A stretch of 64,000 bases of DNA, taken from contig NZ_FMAE01000006.1 in the NCBI RefSeq assembly GCF_900094575.1, forward strand, positions 1 to 64,000, read 5' to 3'. The stretch comes from Bradyrhizobium yuanmingense. Lineage in GTDB: Bacteria > Pseudomonadota > Alphaproteobacteria > Rhizobiales > Xanthobacteraceae. Shown in pieces: positions 35,045 to 46,338 of the stretch. The first letter of the stretch is position 1; each line of letters begins with the position of its first letter. The notes under the pieces were generated by a model, which did no database searches, was not told the origin of the DNA, and saw only the letters and a program-made list of their open reading frames with translations. Both the position numbers and the translations under genes were made by a program.

Positions 35045-36235
35045 ATGACACAACATGACAACGATCCCGCCTGGCCGGACCACAAACCGACCGCGCTCCT
35101 CGTGCTTGCCGACGGCACGGTGCTGGAGGGCTTTGGTCTCGGCGCCGAGGGCCACGCCGTCGGCGAGGTCTGCTTCAACACCGCAATGACCGGCTATGAG
35201 GAGATTCTGACCGATCCCTCCTATGCCGGCCAGCTCATCACCTTCACCTTCCCGCATATCGGCAATGTCGGCACCAACGACGAGGATATCGAGACGGTGA
35301 ACATGGCCGCGACGCCCGGCGCGCGCGGCGTGATCCTGCGCACCGCGATCACCAATCCCTCGAACTACCGCGCCACCAAGCATCTCGACGCCTGGCTCAA
35401 GGCGCGCGGCATCATCGGGCTCTCCGGCATCGACACCCGCGCGCTGACCGCGCTGATCCGCTCCAAGGGCATGCCGAACGCCGTGATCGCGCACTCGAAG
35501 TCTGGCGAGTTCGACCTGCACGGCCTCAAGGAGGAAGCGCGCGAGTGGCCGGGGCTCGAAGGCATGGACCTCGTGCCGATGGTGACGAGCGGCCAGCGCT
35601 TCACCTGGGACGAGATGCCCTGGGCCTGGGACAAGGGCTTCGGCCGCCAGGACAAGCCCGAGTTCAACGTCGTCGCCATCGACTACGGCATCAAGCGCAA
35701 CATCCTGCGCCTGCTCGCCGGTGTCGGCTGCAAGGTGACGGTGGTGCCGGCGACGACCCCCGCCGAAGACATCCTGGCGTTGAATCCGGACGGCGTGTTC
35801 CTGTCCAACGGTCCGGGCGATCCGGCTGCGACCGGCAAATATGCCGTGCCCGTGATCCGCGACGTGATCAAGTCGGGCACGCCGACCTTCGGCATCTGCC
35901 TCGGCCACCAGATGCTGGGCCTTGCCGTCGGCGCCAAGACCAAGAAGATGCATCAGGGCCATCACGGGGCCAATCACCCGGTGAAGGACGAGACCACCGG
36001 CAAGGTCGAGATCACCTCGATGAACCACGGCTTTGCCGTGGACGAGACGACGCTGCCGAAGGGCGCGACGCAGACCCACATTTCCTTGTTTGATGGATCC
36101 AATTGCGGCATCCAGCTCGACGGCAAGCCGGTATTCTCCGTGCAATATCATCCCGAGGCCTCACCCGGCCCGCGCGACTCGCATTACCTGTTCCAGCGCT
36201 TCGCCGACCTGATGCGGCAGAGGAAGAGGGCGTAA
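35045..36235 (+). CDS. carA: Carbamoyl-phosphate synthase small subunit
   Basis: 396 residues, typical length. The N-terminal domain begins with the glutamine-amidotransferase-associated text TALLVLADGTVLEGFGLGAE; the C-terminal class I GATase has the catalytic Cys in FGICLGHQMLGLAVG and the His-Glu pair in SVQYHPEASPGPRDS. It supplies ammonia from glutamine to CarB for carbamoyl phosphate, used in arginine and pyrimidine synthesis. ATG 35045 has poor spacing to any ribosome site (GGGGGGC lies 17 nt upstream). carA is separated from carB by 2.7 kb, which is not unusual in Rhizobiales. Confidence 0.97.
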   Translation: MTQHDNDPAWPDHKPTALLVLADGTVLEGFGLGAEGHAVGEVCFNTAMTGYEEILTDPSYAGQLITFTFPHIGNVGTNDEDIETVNMAATPGARGVILRTAITNPSNYRATKHLDAWLKARGIIGLSGIDTRALTALIRSKGMPNAVIAHSKSGEFDLHGLKEEAREWPGLEGMDLVPMVTSGQRFTWDEMPWAWDKGFGRQDKPEFNVVAIDYGIKRNILRLLAGVGCKVTVVPATTPAEDILALNPDGVFLSNGPGDPAATGKYAVPVIRDVIKSGTPTFGICLGHQMLGLAVGAKTKKMHQGHHGANHPVKDETTGKVEITSMNHGFAVDETTLPKGATQTHISLFDGSNCGIQLDGKPVFSVQYHPEASPGPRDSHYLFQRFADLMRQRKRA

Positions 36236-36263
36236 GGCGCGTTCTCCCCGAATACTTCACCAC

Positions 36264-36290
36264 AAAAGTCCGGGCTCGCCCGGACTTTTT
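36264..36290 (+). terminator. Intrinsic terminator of carA
   Basis: Stem AAAAGTCCGGGC / GCCCGGACTTTT with a two-base loop, followed by T-rich sequence, 29 nt after the stop. It directly joins the palindromic repeat. Confidence 0.85.
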
Positions 36291-36291
36291 C

Positions 36292-36416
36292 GTCATTCCG
36301 GGGCGCGCGTAGCGCGAGCCCGGAAATTCATCTGGCAACAGACTCTGCAGCGCGATGGATTCTCTGATGCGCAATTGCGCATCATAGCTCGACGCTGCGC
36401 GTCGCCCCGGAATGAC
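36292..36416. repeat. Palindromic repeat, 'GTCATTCCGGGGCG' type
   Basis: Same family as 22133-22236, with an extra inner palindrome ATGCGCAATTGCGCAT at 36367-36382. Confidence 0.78.
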
Positions 36417-36483
36417 GGTGGAACGAGGAACGTCGCCGCACGCGTTTGGTTGATCCCTGCTATTCTTGCGCAGGAGCACAGCC

Positions 36484-37005
36484 ATGTCCGTCGTCCGCGA
36501 CAAGGCCGAGCCGCTCGCCATTGTTTTCGAGGATGACGGGCTCGTGCCGAACAACATCCTTCCGTTCCTGGTTTACCAGGGCGCGGTGAAGCTCGATCCG
36601 GGACACCCGGAAGAGACCATCGAAAACCTGTTCGAAGCGAACGGCTGGGGCGGGACGTGGCGCAACGGCGTCTACGATTATCTGCATTATCATGCGACGG
36701 TGCATGAGGTGCTCGGCGTCGCGCGCGGCAGCGCCCGCGTGCGTTTCGGCGGCGATCACGGCCAGGAGCTTCAGATCAAGGCCGGCGACGTTGCGATCCT
36801 GCCCGCCGGCACCGGACATCAATGCATCAAGGCGAGCGATGATTTTTGCGTGATCGGCGGCTATCCGCCAGGCGCAAAAATGGAGATCACGCGCGCAACG
36901 CCGGAGAACCATGCGAAAGCGCTGAAGACGATTCCGCAAGTGGCGCTGCCGCCGGCTGATCCCGTGACCGGGAAGGACGGCGCGCTGATGCGGCTGTGGC
37001 GGTAG
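36484..37005 (+). CDS. Cupin-domain protein (YjlB-like)
   Basis: 173 residues from ATG 36484; a CAGGAG Shine-Dalgarno lies 8 nt upstream. The cupin core carries HYHATVHEVLGVARGSARVR (metal-binding His/Glu) and GDVAILPAGTGHQCI. N-terminal text (PNNILPFLVYQGAVKL) matches the YjlB group of unknown function. A metal-dependent oxygenase or isomerase is possible. It sits alone between repeats. Confidence 0.85.
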   Translation: MSVVRDKAEPLAIVFEDDGLVPNNILPFLVYQGAVKLDPGHPEETIENLFEANGWGGTWRNGVYDYLHYHATVHEVLGVARGSARVRFGGDHGQELQIKAGDVAILPAGTGHQCIKASDDFCVIGGYPPGAKMEITRATPENHAKALKTIPQVALPPADPVTGKDGALMRLWR

Positions 37006-37022
37006 CCACACGCGTGGTGCAG

Positions 37023-37135
37023 TAGGGTGGGTTAGCTAAAGGCGTAACCCACCTCTTCTGTTTCCGCGGACAGAGACAGTGGTGGGTTACCCTTGCAGAT
37101 GCGCTTCGCGCTTCTGCGAGGCTAACCCACCCTAC
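37023..37135. repeat. Palindromic repeat, 'TAGGGTGGGTTAG' type
   Basis: Arms TAGGGTGGGTTAGC with GCGTAACCCACC, facing GGTGGGTTAC and GCTAACCCACCCTA, with an inner GCGCTTCGCGC hairpin. It is a known style of bradyrhizobial intergenic repeat. Confidence 0.75.
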
Positions 37136-37143
37136 GCATCCCG

Positions 37144-37668
37144 TTACGCCTCGTTGCCGCCCTCCTGCCTCGTCGCTTCAAACAGGAACCAGGTGCGGCG
37201 CTCGGTCTCGTCGATGAAGTTCTCCAAAATGCTGGCGCTGGCGACGTCGCCGGCCTCGTCGCACACGTCGTGCGCCTTGCGCATCGCGGCAGCGACGTGC
37301 TTGTTGTCCTGCATCAGCTCGCGCAGCATCTCGCGCGGCGGGACGTAGTCCTCGTTGTTGTCCTTGATGGTCTGGAGCTTTGCGACCTGGCCGATCGACT
37401 TCAGCGTGGTGCCGCCGATCTTGCGGACGCGCTCGGCGAGCTGGTCGGTGGTGGCGAAGATCTGGTCGGACTGCTCGTCGAGCAGCAGGTGGTAATCGCG
37501 GAAGTGGCGCCCGCTGATGTGCCAGTGGAAATTCTTGGTCTTCAGATAAAGCGCGAACGCGTCGGCCAGAAGCACGTTGAGCGCCTCAGAGACTTTCTTG
37601 ACCCCGTCGGGCGACAGATCCGTGGGGGTATCGAGTTCGGGCGAGACCTTGTTGTTGGTTTTGCTCAC
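37144..37668 (-). CDS. dps: Dps/ferritin-like DNA-binding stress protein
   Basis: 174 residues starting at GTG 37668 (VSKTNNKVSPELDTP); no ATG exists at the proper place, the next usable one being far upstream. The Dps signature NFHWHISGRHFRDYHLLLDE provides the inter-subunit ferroxidase site, and the C-terminus (LENFIDETERRTWFLFEA) is typical. It should store iron and protect DNA from peroxide. The GTG start explains why simple ATG scans mis-annotate its 5' end. Confidence 0.9.
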   Translation of the reverse strand: MSKTNNKVSPELDTPTDLSPDGVKKVSEALNVLLADAFALYLKTKNFHWHISGRHFRDYHLLLDEQSDQIFATTDQLAERVRKIGGTTLKSIGQVAKLQTIKDNNEDYVPPREMLRELMQDNKHVAAAMRKAHDVCDEAGDVASASILENFIDETERRTWFLFEATRQEGGNEA

Positions 37669-37773
37669 GGGAGACCTTCCTGTTAGGACGCGGACATTGA
37701 CGGCGCGCCGCCGCACCCCTAACGCAAGGTGGGCAGCGCGGTTCCTAGATAGGAACCCCTGGGCGGGATACCA

Positions 37774-38475
37774 ATGGACGATTGGATCGATTATTACGAC
37801 TCGACGCATACGATCTATGTCAGCAAGCTGCATCGCAACTTGCACTTCCAGATCATTGCGCGGGACATCATCGGCTACATCCCCTCGCCCGATGCGACGG
37901 TGCTGGACTATGCCTGCGGCGAAGCGCTGTCGGCGAGCCAGGTGGCAGCCGCCTGCGGCATGCTGATCCTGGCCGAGCCCGCGCCGGGCGTGCGCGGCCG
38001 GCTGATCGCGCGGTTTGCCCCAAACACCAAGATCCGCGTCCGCTCGCTCGAGGACGTCCGCAAGATGCAGGATCAGTCGATCGATCTCGTCGTGATGAAC
38101 TCGGTCGCACAATACATGACGCCGGACGAGCTCGATGCGGCGCTATTGAACATCCGCCGCATCCTGAAACCCTCCGGCAAGCTGGTGCTGGGCGACATCC
38201 TACAGCCCAATGTCGGCATGGTCAGGGATGTGATGGCGCTGCTCGGGTTCGGCCTGCGTCACGGATTTCTGAAGGACGCGCTGATCGGGCTGATCAGCAC
38301 CGCGCTGTCGGATTATCGCCAGCTGCGCTCGAAGATCGGACTGCAGCGCTACAGCGAGGACGAGATCACGGCCAAGCTGAAGGCGGCGGGCTTCGCGGTC
38401 CAGCGCGCCCACAGCAATATCGGGCACAACCGCTGGCGCATGACCTTCATCGCGAGGCCGCCTCTGGTCCGTTAA
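37774..38475 (+). CDS. Class I SAM-dependent methyltransferase
   Basis: 233 residues. Motif I is ATVLDYACGEALSASQVA, the acidic ring binder is in ILAEPAPGVRG, and motif post-II reads IDLVVMNSVAQYMTPDELDA, then LRRILKPSGKLVLGDI-like text (RRILKPSGKLVLGDILQPN). The C-terminal part (YRQLRSKIGLQRYSEDEITA) suggests a lipid or polyketide-type substrate, but this is open. It stands alone between the Dps gene and the tRNA-like gene. Confidence 0.85.
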   Translation: MDDWIDYYDSTHTIYVSKLHRNLHFQIIARDIIGYIPSPDATVLDYACGEALSASQVAAACGMLILAEPAPGVRGRLIARFAPNTKIRVRSLEDVRKMQDQSIDLVVMNSVAQYMTPDELDAALLNIRRILKPSGKLVLGDILQPNVGMVRDVMALLGFGLRHGFLKDALIGLISTALSDYRQLRSKIGLQRYSEDEITAKLKAAGFAVQRAHSNIGHNRWRMTFIARPPLVR

Positions 38476-38529
38476 GCATAACGATCAGCTGAGGTGGCCT
38501 GGCGCACGCCGATCGGGAATAATCCTGAT

Positions 38530-38605
38530 GGCCCGGTGGCGGAAATGTCTACGCGGGGGCGGTGCATCGCTCTTCATCCTGGTTCAAATCCAGGCCGGGT
38601 CTCCA
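38530..38605 (+). tRNA. Unusual tRNA-Cys-like gene (anticodon GCA, abnormal arms)
   Basis: A 76-nt cloverleaf can be drawn: 7-bp acceptor GGCCCGG with CCGGGTC (one G-U), U73 and encoded CCA, a D arm of GCG/CGC only, and a perfect T arm CCTGG-TTCAAAT-CCAGG. The anticodon arm is abnormal: the best fold is GGGCG/CGCTC (extendable to 7 bp by G-U pairs) closing a 6-nt loop GTGCAT, which places U33 then GCA. The D loop (GAAATGTCTA) lacks the GG pair. U73 and GCA both point to cysteine. It may be a decaying gene, a decoy or an exotic functional tRNA. Confidence 0.65.
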
Positions 38606-38908
38606 CGCTTCGCTCCTGTGGGGCTACGCGTGGCGCAGCCACGCAAGACCCGTAGGGGCGAAGCGTGTCCGGCGTAGCTGGAGCGTAGCGGAAGCGTAGA
38701 CGGACTGCCTGCCCCGACGATCGCGGCAGCTGCCCCCTCCCCAAACCCCTGAAAATTGGCGGTTGATGGGCGTTTTTCGGGGTTTCGCCGCTCCAAAAAC
38801 TGGTTTAAGACCCACCCGCGCGCGAGGGAGACCCCGCGCTCTCGCCAAATGGGGACGCGCGGCAAGCGCGCCCTTTTTTTGTGCCCAGATCCCAGCCCGT
38901 GAGCGGTG
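38606..38908 (+). promoter_or_regulatory. carB leader region with hairpins and terminator
   Basis: About 300 nt with no gene. It contains a nested palindrome (38604-38671, with GCGTGGC-GCA-GCCACGC at its centre), a hairpin AAACCCCTGAAAA / TTTTTCGGGGTTT (38743-38785), and an intrinsic terminator (38852-38880) that ends about 28 nt before the carB start. Since no promoter fits in 28 nt, transcription must pass the terminator, so attenuation is possible. Confidence 0.5.
38852..38880 (+). terminator. Intrinsic terminator immediately before carB
   Basis: Stem GGGaCGCGC / GCGCGCCC with loop GGCAA is followed by seven T residues. It could end tRNA-region transcripts or act as an attenuator of carB. 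Confidence 0.65.
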
Positions 38909-42373
<3,465 letters not shown>

Positions 42374-42586
42374 TCGCTAGCGGCAGCGAAGCTTCCGCTA
42401 AGTGATTGGCAATGAAGCCACAATGGCCGGAGGAACCGATCCGGCCAGGTGGCAGTTCTGTTCCGGCGCTAAAGCCCATATCTGTCAAGGTCCGGCAGCC
42501 CCTCTTTGGGCTCTGGAGGACTGACGAATCAAGGTTGCGGCGCCCATCCGCATTCTGGGGCGCACGATCGAAGGACGAGAGAGACG

Positions 42587-43060
42587 ATGGAAAAGGTTCC
42601 GATGACCCAGGCCGGCTTTGTCGCGCTCGGGGAAGAATTGAAGCAGCGCCAGTCCGTGGACCGTCCGCGGATCATCGAGCATATCGCGGAGGCGCGCTCG
42701 CACGGAGACCTGTCGGAGAACGCGGAATATCATGCCGCGAAGGAAGAGCAGTCGCACAATGAGGGTCGCATCGCCGAGCTCGAGGACAAGCTCGCGCGCG
42801 CCGACATCATCGACATCTCCAAGCTCTCCGGCGACACCATCAAGTTCGGCGCCACCGTGACGCTGGTCGATGAGGACACCGAGAAGAAGACGGTGTGGCA
42901 GATCGTCGGCGAGGTCGAGGCGGACGCCAAGAAGGGCCGGATCTCGATCACCTCGCCGCTCGCACGCGCATTGATCGGCAAGAAGAAGGGCGCCACGGTC
43001 GAGGTCAACACGCCGGGCGGCGCCAAGGCGTACGAGATCACCAAGGTGGAGTGGCGGTAA
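42587..43060 (+). CDS. greA: Transcript cleavage factor GreA
   Basis: 157 residues from ATG 42587 (MEKVPMTQAGFVALGEEL). The N-terminal coiled coil carries the acidic tip DLSENAEYHAAKEEQ, which positions Mg2+ in the polymerase active site. The C-terminal domain has FGATVTLVDEDTEKKTVWQI and ISITSPLARALIGKKKGATV. It rescues backtracked RNA polymerase. The longer frame upstream is not native. A strong terminator follows. Confidence 0.95.
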   Translation: MEKVPMTQAGFVALGEELKQRQSVDRPRIIEHIAEARSHGDLSENAEYHAAKEEQSHNEGRIAELEDKLARADIIDISKLSGDTIKFGATVTLVDEDTEKKTVWQIVGEVEADAKKGRISITSPLARALIGKKKGATVEVNTPGGAKAYEITKVEWR

Positions 43061-43090
43061 GGATTTGCCGCTGCGTCTGCTGACGTTTCG

Positions 43091-43118
43091 AAAAGGCCGC
43101 GCAGTGCGCGGCCTTTTT
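43091..43118 (+). terminator. Intrinsic terminator of greA
   Basis: Perfect 12-bp stem AAAAGGCCGCGC / GCGCGGCCTTTT with an AGT loop and T-run. Confidence 0.9.
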
Positions 43119-43160
43119 GGCGTGTTGCTGGAGTTGTGGCGGACACACGTTCTCACCACA

Positions 43161-43240
43161 CGTCATTGCGAGCGGAGCGAAGCAATCCAGACTGCCTCTG
43201 CGGAAAGACACTGGATTGCTTCGCTCCGCTCGCAATGACG
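43161..43240. repeat. Complete 'CGTCATTGCGAGC' palindromic repeat
   Basis: 80 bp: CGTCATTGCGAGCGGAGCGA then AGCAATCCAG, a 20-nt loop, and the exact complement back to CGCAATGACG. Partial copies lie at 11732-11762 and 17408-17444. Confidence 0.85.
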
Positions 43241-43299
43241 GAGAGGACCGTGGACTGGTCTTCACCTCTCCCCGTAAGAACGGGGAGAGGGAAAAGACC

Positions 43300-43779
43300 C
43301 TACCGTCGTCCCTTCACCTCGAGCGGCACGGCCGCCTCGTACTTCGAATTGTGCAGCACCAATGACGTGCGCACGTTGCGGACATGCGGTGCCGCCGTCA
43401 GATGCGTGACGAAATCCTGGAAAGTCGCCATGTCGGGTGCGACGCATTTCAGGATGAAATCGACCTCGCCGGACAGCATCCAGCATTCCCGCACCAGGGG
43501 CTCGGCGCGGACGAACTCCTCGAACGCGCGCAAATCCGCTTCGGCCTGGCTGGACAGGTGCACGGCGGCGAAAACGGTGACGTCGAAGCCCAGCTTGCGT
43601 GCGTCCAGGAGGCCGCGATAGCCGTGGATGTAACCCTCCTCCTCCAGCGCCCGGACGCGGCGCAGACAGGGGGGCGGCGAGATGCCGACGCGCTTGGCCA
43701 GTTCGACATTGGTGATTCGACCGTCGGCCTGAATCTCGGTGAGAATTTTCAGGTCGATCTCGTCTAGGTTCCGCGACAC
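43300..43779 (-). CDS. Lrp/AsnC-family regulator
   Basis: 159 residues from GTG 43779 (VSRNLDEIDLKILTEIQADG), with AGGAG 11 nt upstream. The HTH is VELAKRVGISPPPCLRRVRA, followed by the RAM domain (LGFDVTVFAAVHL; VRECWMLSGEVDFILKCVAP). It senses amino acids and probably autoregulates through the palindrome at 43855-43883. It is divergent from trxB. The upstream frame from an ATG at 43860 overlaps the operator and is unlikely to be translated. Confidence 0.9.
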   Translation of the reverse strand: MSRNLDEIDLKILTEIQADGRITNVELAKRVGISPPPCLRRVRALEEEGYIHGYRGLLDARKLGFDVTVFAAVHLSSQAEADLRAFEEFVRAEPLVRECWMLSGEVDFILKCVAPDMATFQDFVTHLTAAPHVRNVRTSLVLHNSKYEAAVPLEVKGRR

Positions 43780-43854
43780 GTGATTGGAACTCCTGGCCTT
43801 TGCGGCGGTATTGGGTGACTTGTCGAAATCCTCATAGCCCAATCCGCACCGCCG

Positions 43855-43883
43855 GCGCAATTTTATTGCGCGTGCAGCGCAAT
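43855..43883. promoter_or_regulatory. Probable Lrp operator between lrp and trxB
   Basis: A perfect palindrome GCGCAAT-TTT-ATTGCGC (43855-43871) is followed by a third GCGCAAT at 43877-43883. Placed upstream of both the Lrp gene and trxB. Confidence 0.6.
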
Positions 43884-44045
43884 CGACTTTTGTTCCCTGT
43901 TGGAAAAATCCGCCGATAGGGAATGCAATTCTTGCATGGCTCGCCAGATTGCTTAGATTAGCTCTGATATTTCAGCGCCTCCGCTACGCCTCCCGGCACA
44001 TTCCGCGCTCGCGCTGCAAATCCCCCGTGAAAGGCGTCCATCGAA

Positions 44046-45011
44046 ATGTCCGCTCCTGTTCATGCAAAGGTCGTCATCATCGGCTCCGGCCCGGCTGGCT
44101 ACACCGCCGCGATCTACGCCGCGCGCGCGATGCTTGAGCCGATCCTGATCCAGGGCATCCAGCCCGGCGGCCAGCTCACCATCACGACCGACGTCGAGAA
44201 CTATCCAGGCTTCGCCGACGTGATCCAGGGCCCCTGGCTGATGGAGCAGATGGAGAAGCAGGCGGTCCATGTCGGCACCAAGATCGTCTCCGACCTGGTG
44301 ACCAAGCTGGAGACGGCGCAGCGGCCGTTCCGCCTCACCTGCGATTCTGGCGACGTCTATCTCGCCGAGACCGTGATCCTGGCCACCGGCGCGCAGGCGC
44401 GCTGGCTCGGGCTGCCGTCGGAAGCCAAGTTCCAGGGTGGCGGCGTGTCGGCCTGCGCCACCTGCGACGGCTTCTTCTACCGTGGCAAGGAGGTGATCGT
44501 GGTCGGCGGCGGTAACACCGCGGTCGAGGAAGCCCTGTACCTCACCAACCATGCCTCGCAGGTCACGATCGTACATCGTCGCGATCATTTCCGGGCCGAG
44601 CGCATCCTGCAGGAGCGCCTGTTCAAGCACCCGAAGATCAAGGTGATCTGGGACGCCGCCGTCGACGAGATCTGCGGCACCGAGAACCCCAACAAGGTCA
44701 CCCATGTCCGGCTCAAGAACGTCAAGACCGGCGCGCTCACGGACGTGAAGGCCGACGGCATCTTCATCGCCATCGGGCATGCGCCGGCCACCGAGCTCGT
44801 CAAGGATCAGGTCAAGCTGAAACCCTCCGGCTATATCGAGGTCGCCCCGAACTCGACCGCGACCTCGGTGCCCGGCCTGTTCGCCGCCGGCGACGTCGCC
44901 GACGAAACCTATCGCCAGGCCGTGACGGCCGCCGGCCTCGGCTGCATGGCCGCACTCGAAGCCGAACGTTTCTTGGCCCTTCGCGCCAGCGAGCGCGCGG
45001 CAGCGGAATAG
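44046..45011 (+). CDS. trxB: Thioredoxin reductase
   Basis: 321 residues. The FAD motif is VVIIGSGPAGYTAAIYAARA, the redox pair is Cys137-Cys140 in CATCDGFFYRGKEV, the NADPH motif is VIVVGGGNTAVEEALYLTN, and the late FAD contact is PGLFAAGDVADETYRQAVTA. It reduces thioredoxin with NADPH in the cytosol. The LysR gene starts 4 nt after its stop, so the two are co-transcribed. Confidence 0.95.
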   Translation: MSAPVHAKVVIIGSGPAGYTAAIYAARAMLEPILIQGIQPGGQLTITTDVENYPGFADVIQGPWLMEQMEKQAVHVGTKIVSDLVTKLETAQRPFRLTCDSGDVYLAETVILATGAQARWLGLPSEAKFQGGGVSACATCDGFFYRGKEVIVVGGGNTAVEEALYLTNHASQVTIVHRRDHFRAERILQERLFKHPKIKVIWDAAVDEICGTENPNKVTHVRLKNVKTGALTDVKADGIFIAIGHAPATELVKDQVKLKPSGYIEVAPNSTATSVPGLFAAGDVADETYRQAVTAAGLGCMAALEAERFLALRASERAAAE

Positions 45012-45015
45012 AATC

Positions 45016-45939
45016 ATGCCCCGAACACGCGACGGATTTACGGATATGGACTGGGACAAGCTGAAGGTGTTTCACGCCGCGGCGGAAGCGGGCAGCTTCA
45101 CGCATGCGGGCGAGCAGCTCGGCCTGTCGCAATCGGCGGTATCGCGCCAGGTCTCGGCGCTGGAGCAGGAGCTCTCGGTCTCGCTGTTCCACCGCCACGC
45201 CCGCGGCCTGATCCTTACCGAGCAGGGCGACCTGTTGTTCCGCACGGCGCATGACGTGTTCATGCAGCTGCAGGCGGCGCGCGCCAAGCTGACCGACAGC
45301 CGCGAGCGGCCGAGCGGCGATCTCAAGATCACCACCACGCCCGGCGTCGGCATCAACTGGCTGATCCCGCGGCTCGGCGAATTCACCGCGCTCTATCCGG
45401 AGATCCGCATCTCGCTGATCGTCACCGACGAGGAGCTCGATCTGTCGATGCGCGAGGCTGATGTCGCGATCCGCACCCGCAAGCCGACGCAGCCGGATCT
45501 GATCCAGCGCAAGCTGTTCGCGATGGGCTTCCACGCCTATTGCTCGCCGGAATACATCAAGCGCTTCGGCACGCCGCGCACGCTGGAGGAGCTCGACTCC
45601 CACCGCATCATCACGCTCTCGGACGGCAACTTCGCGCCGCACCTGCAAAACCGCAACTGGCTGATCGAAGCCGGGCGCAACGGCTCGGGTCCACGCGAAG
45701 CCTATTTCAAGGTCAACAACATCCTCGGTCTCGTGCGCGCCTGCGCGCAGGGCCTCGGCATCGCCGCCCTGCCCGATTACCTGGTCGAGGAGCAGAGCAA
45801 GCTCGTGCAGCTGTTCGGCGAGTCGGACTCGATCCAGCTCGACACCTACTTCGTCTATCCCGAGGAGTTGAAGACGGTCGCGCGCGTGCAGGTGTTCCGC
45901 GACTTCGTGGTGAGCAAGGCGCAACGCTGGCCGTCCTGA
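45016..45939 (+). CDS. LysR-family regulator
   Basis: 307 residues, or 297 from Met11. The winged HTH is MDWDKLKVFHAAAEAGSFTH and GLSQSAVSRQVSALEQEL; the C-terminal ligand domain shows ITTTPGVGINWLIPRLGEF and VNNILGLVRACAQGLGIAAL. The dense fusion to trxB (4 nt) suggests redox-linked control. Its target and effector are unknown. The gene ends just before the sRNA cluster. Confidence 0.9.
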   Translation: MPRTRDGFTDMDWDKLKVFHAAAEAGSFTHAGEQLGLSQSAVSRQVSALEQELSVSLFHRHARGLILTEQGDLLFRTAHDVFMQLQAARAKLTDSRERPSGDLKITTTPGVGINWLIPRLGEFTALYPEIRISLIVTDEELDLSMREADVAIRTRKPTQPDLIQRKLFAMGFHAYCSPEYIKRFGTPRTLEELDSHRIITLSDGNFAPHLQNRNWLIEAGRNGSGPREAYFKVNNILGLVRACAQGLGIAALPDYLVEEQSKLVQLFGESDSIQLDTYFVYPEELKTVARVQVFRDFVVSKAQRWPS

Positions 45940-46006
45940 TTTCCGCATGACTGACATGCGGCCTCGGCTGTTGCTGCAAGGCACTCGGCAAGCCCATAAT
46001 GTTTGC

Positions 46007-46141
46007 ACGCTGAGCCTTCGCGTTGCGCATTTGTCCCCCTCCTCCAGTGGCGCGGGAGTTCAGTAATCCCTCTTGGAAGGTGATTGTGTCGGCCTCACGT
46101 GGCCAATACCTAAGCCGGGCCCTCGGGTCCGGCTTTTTTTC
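46007..46141 (+). ncRNA. Candidate small RNA 1 with anti-Shine-Dalgarno motif
   Basis: A promoter-like TTGCTG (45971-45976), 18 nt, CATAAT (45995-46000) predicts a start near 46007. The RNA would be about 135 nt and ends at an intrinsic terminator (AAGCCGG...CCGGCTT plus T7, 46112-46140). It holds CCCCCTCCTCC (about 46035-46045), an anti-ribosome-binding sequence typical of base-pairing alphaproteobacterial sRNAs, and a GGCC-TCACGT-GGCC hairpin. Start point and expression are inferred. No protein frame competes. Confidence 0.55.
46112..46141 (+). terminator. Terminator of candidate small RNA 1
   Basis: Hairpin AAGCCGG / CCGGCTT with inner GGGCCC-TC-GGGT pairing, followed by T7. Confidence 0.8.
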
Positions 46142-46205
46142 GTCAAAATGTGCTTCGCTCTCCGCGTGTGTTGACAGTTCCGCGCATACCCCGCATCATT
46201 CGCCC

Positions 46206-46338
46206 ATGATCACGAAGTCGTGCGCAATCGTTTCGAAAAAGGGCCCCCATCCCGGGGCCTCGGAATATTGCGCGCGCTAAGCTGACTTCGTCATCGCGAG
46301 CCAATCCCGAAAACCCCGCCGCCTGGACGGGGTTTTTT
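46206..46338 (+). ncRNA. Candidate small RNA 2, rod-like structure
   Basis: TTGACA (46171-46176), 17 nt, CATCAT (46194-46199) predicts a start near 46206 and a length of about 133 nt, ending in AAAACCCCG...CGGGGTTTT plus T6 (46310-46338). The body folds on itself over long range: ACGAAGTC with GACTTCGT, GCGCAAT with ATTGCGC, and GGGCCC...GGGGCC at the apex. This rod shape recalls 6S RNA, but length and position are not diagnostic. It is closely followed by the DapA-family gene, whose Shine-Dalgarno is separate. Confidence 0.55.
46310..46338 (+). terminator. Terminator of candidate small RNA 2
   Basis: Stem AAAACCCCG / CGGGGTTTT around CCGCCTGGA, then T-run, 48 nt before the next gene start. 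Confidence 0.85.

Noticed and set aside
42374..42586. Possible small gene between carB and greA
   Set aside because: No frame with a ribosome site or protein-like composition; treated as greA leader.
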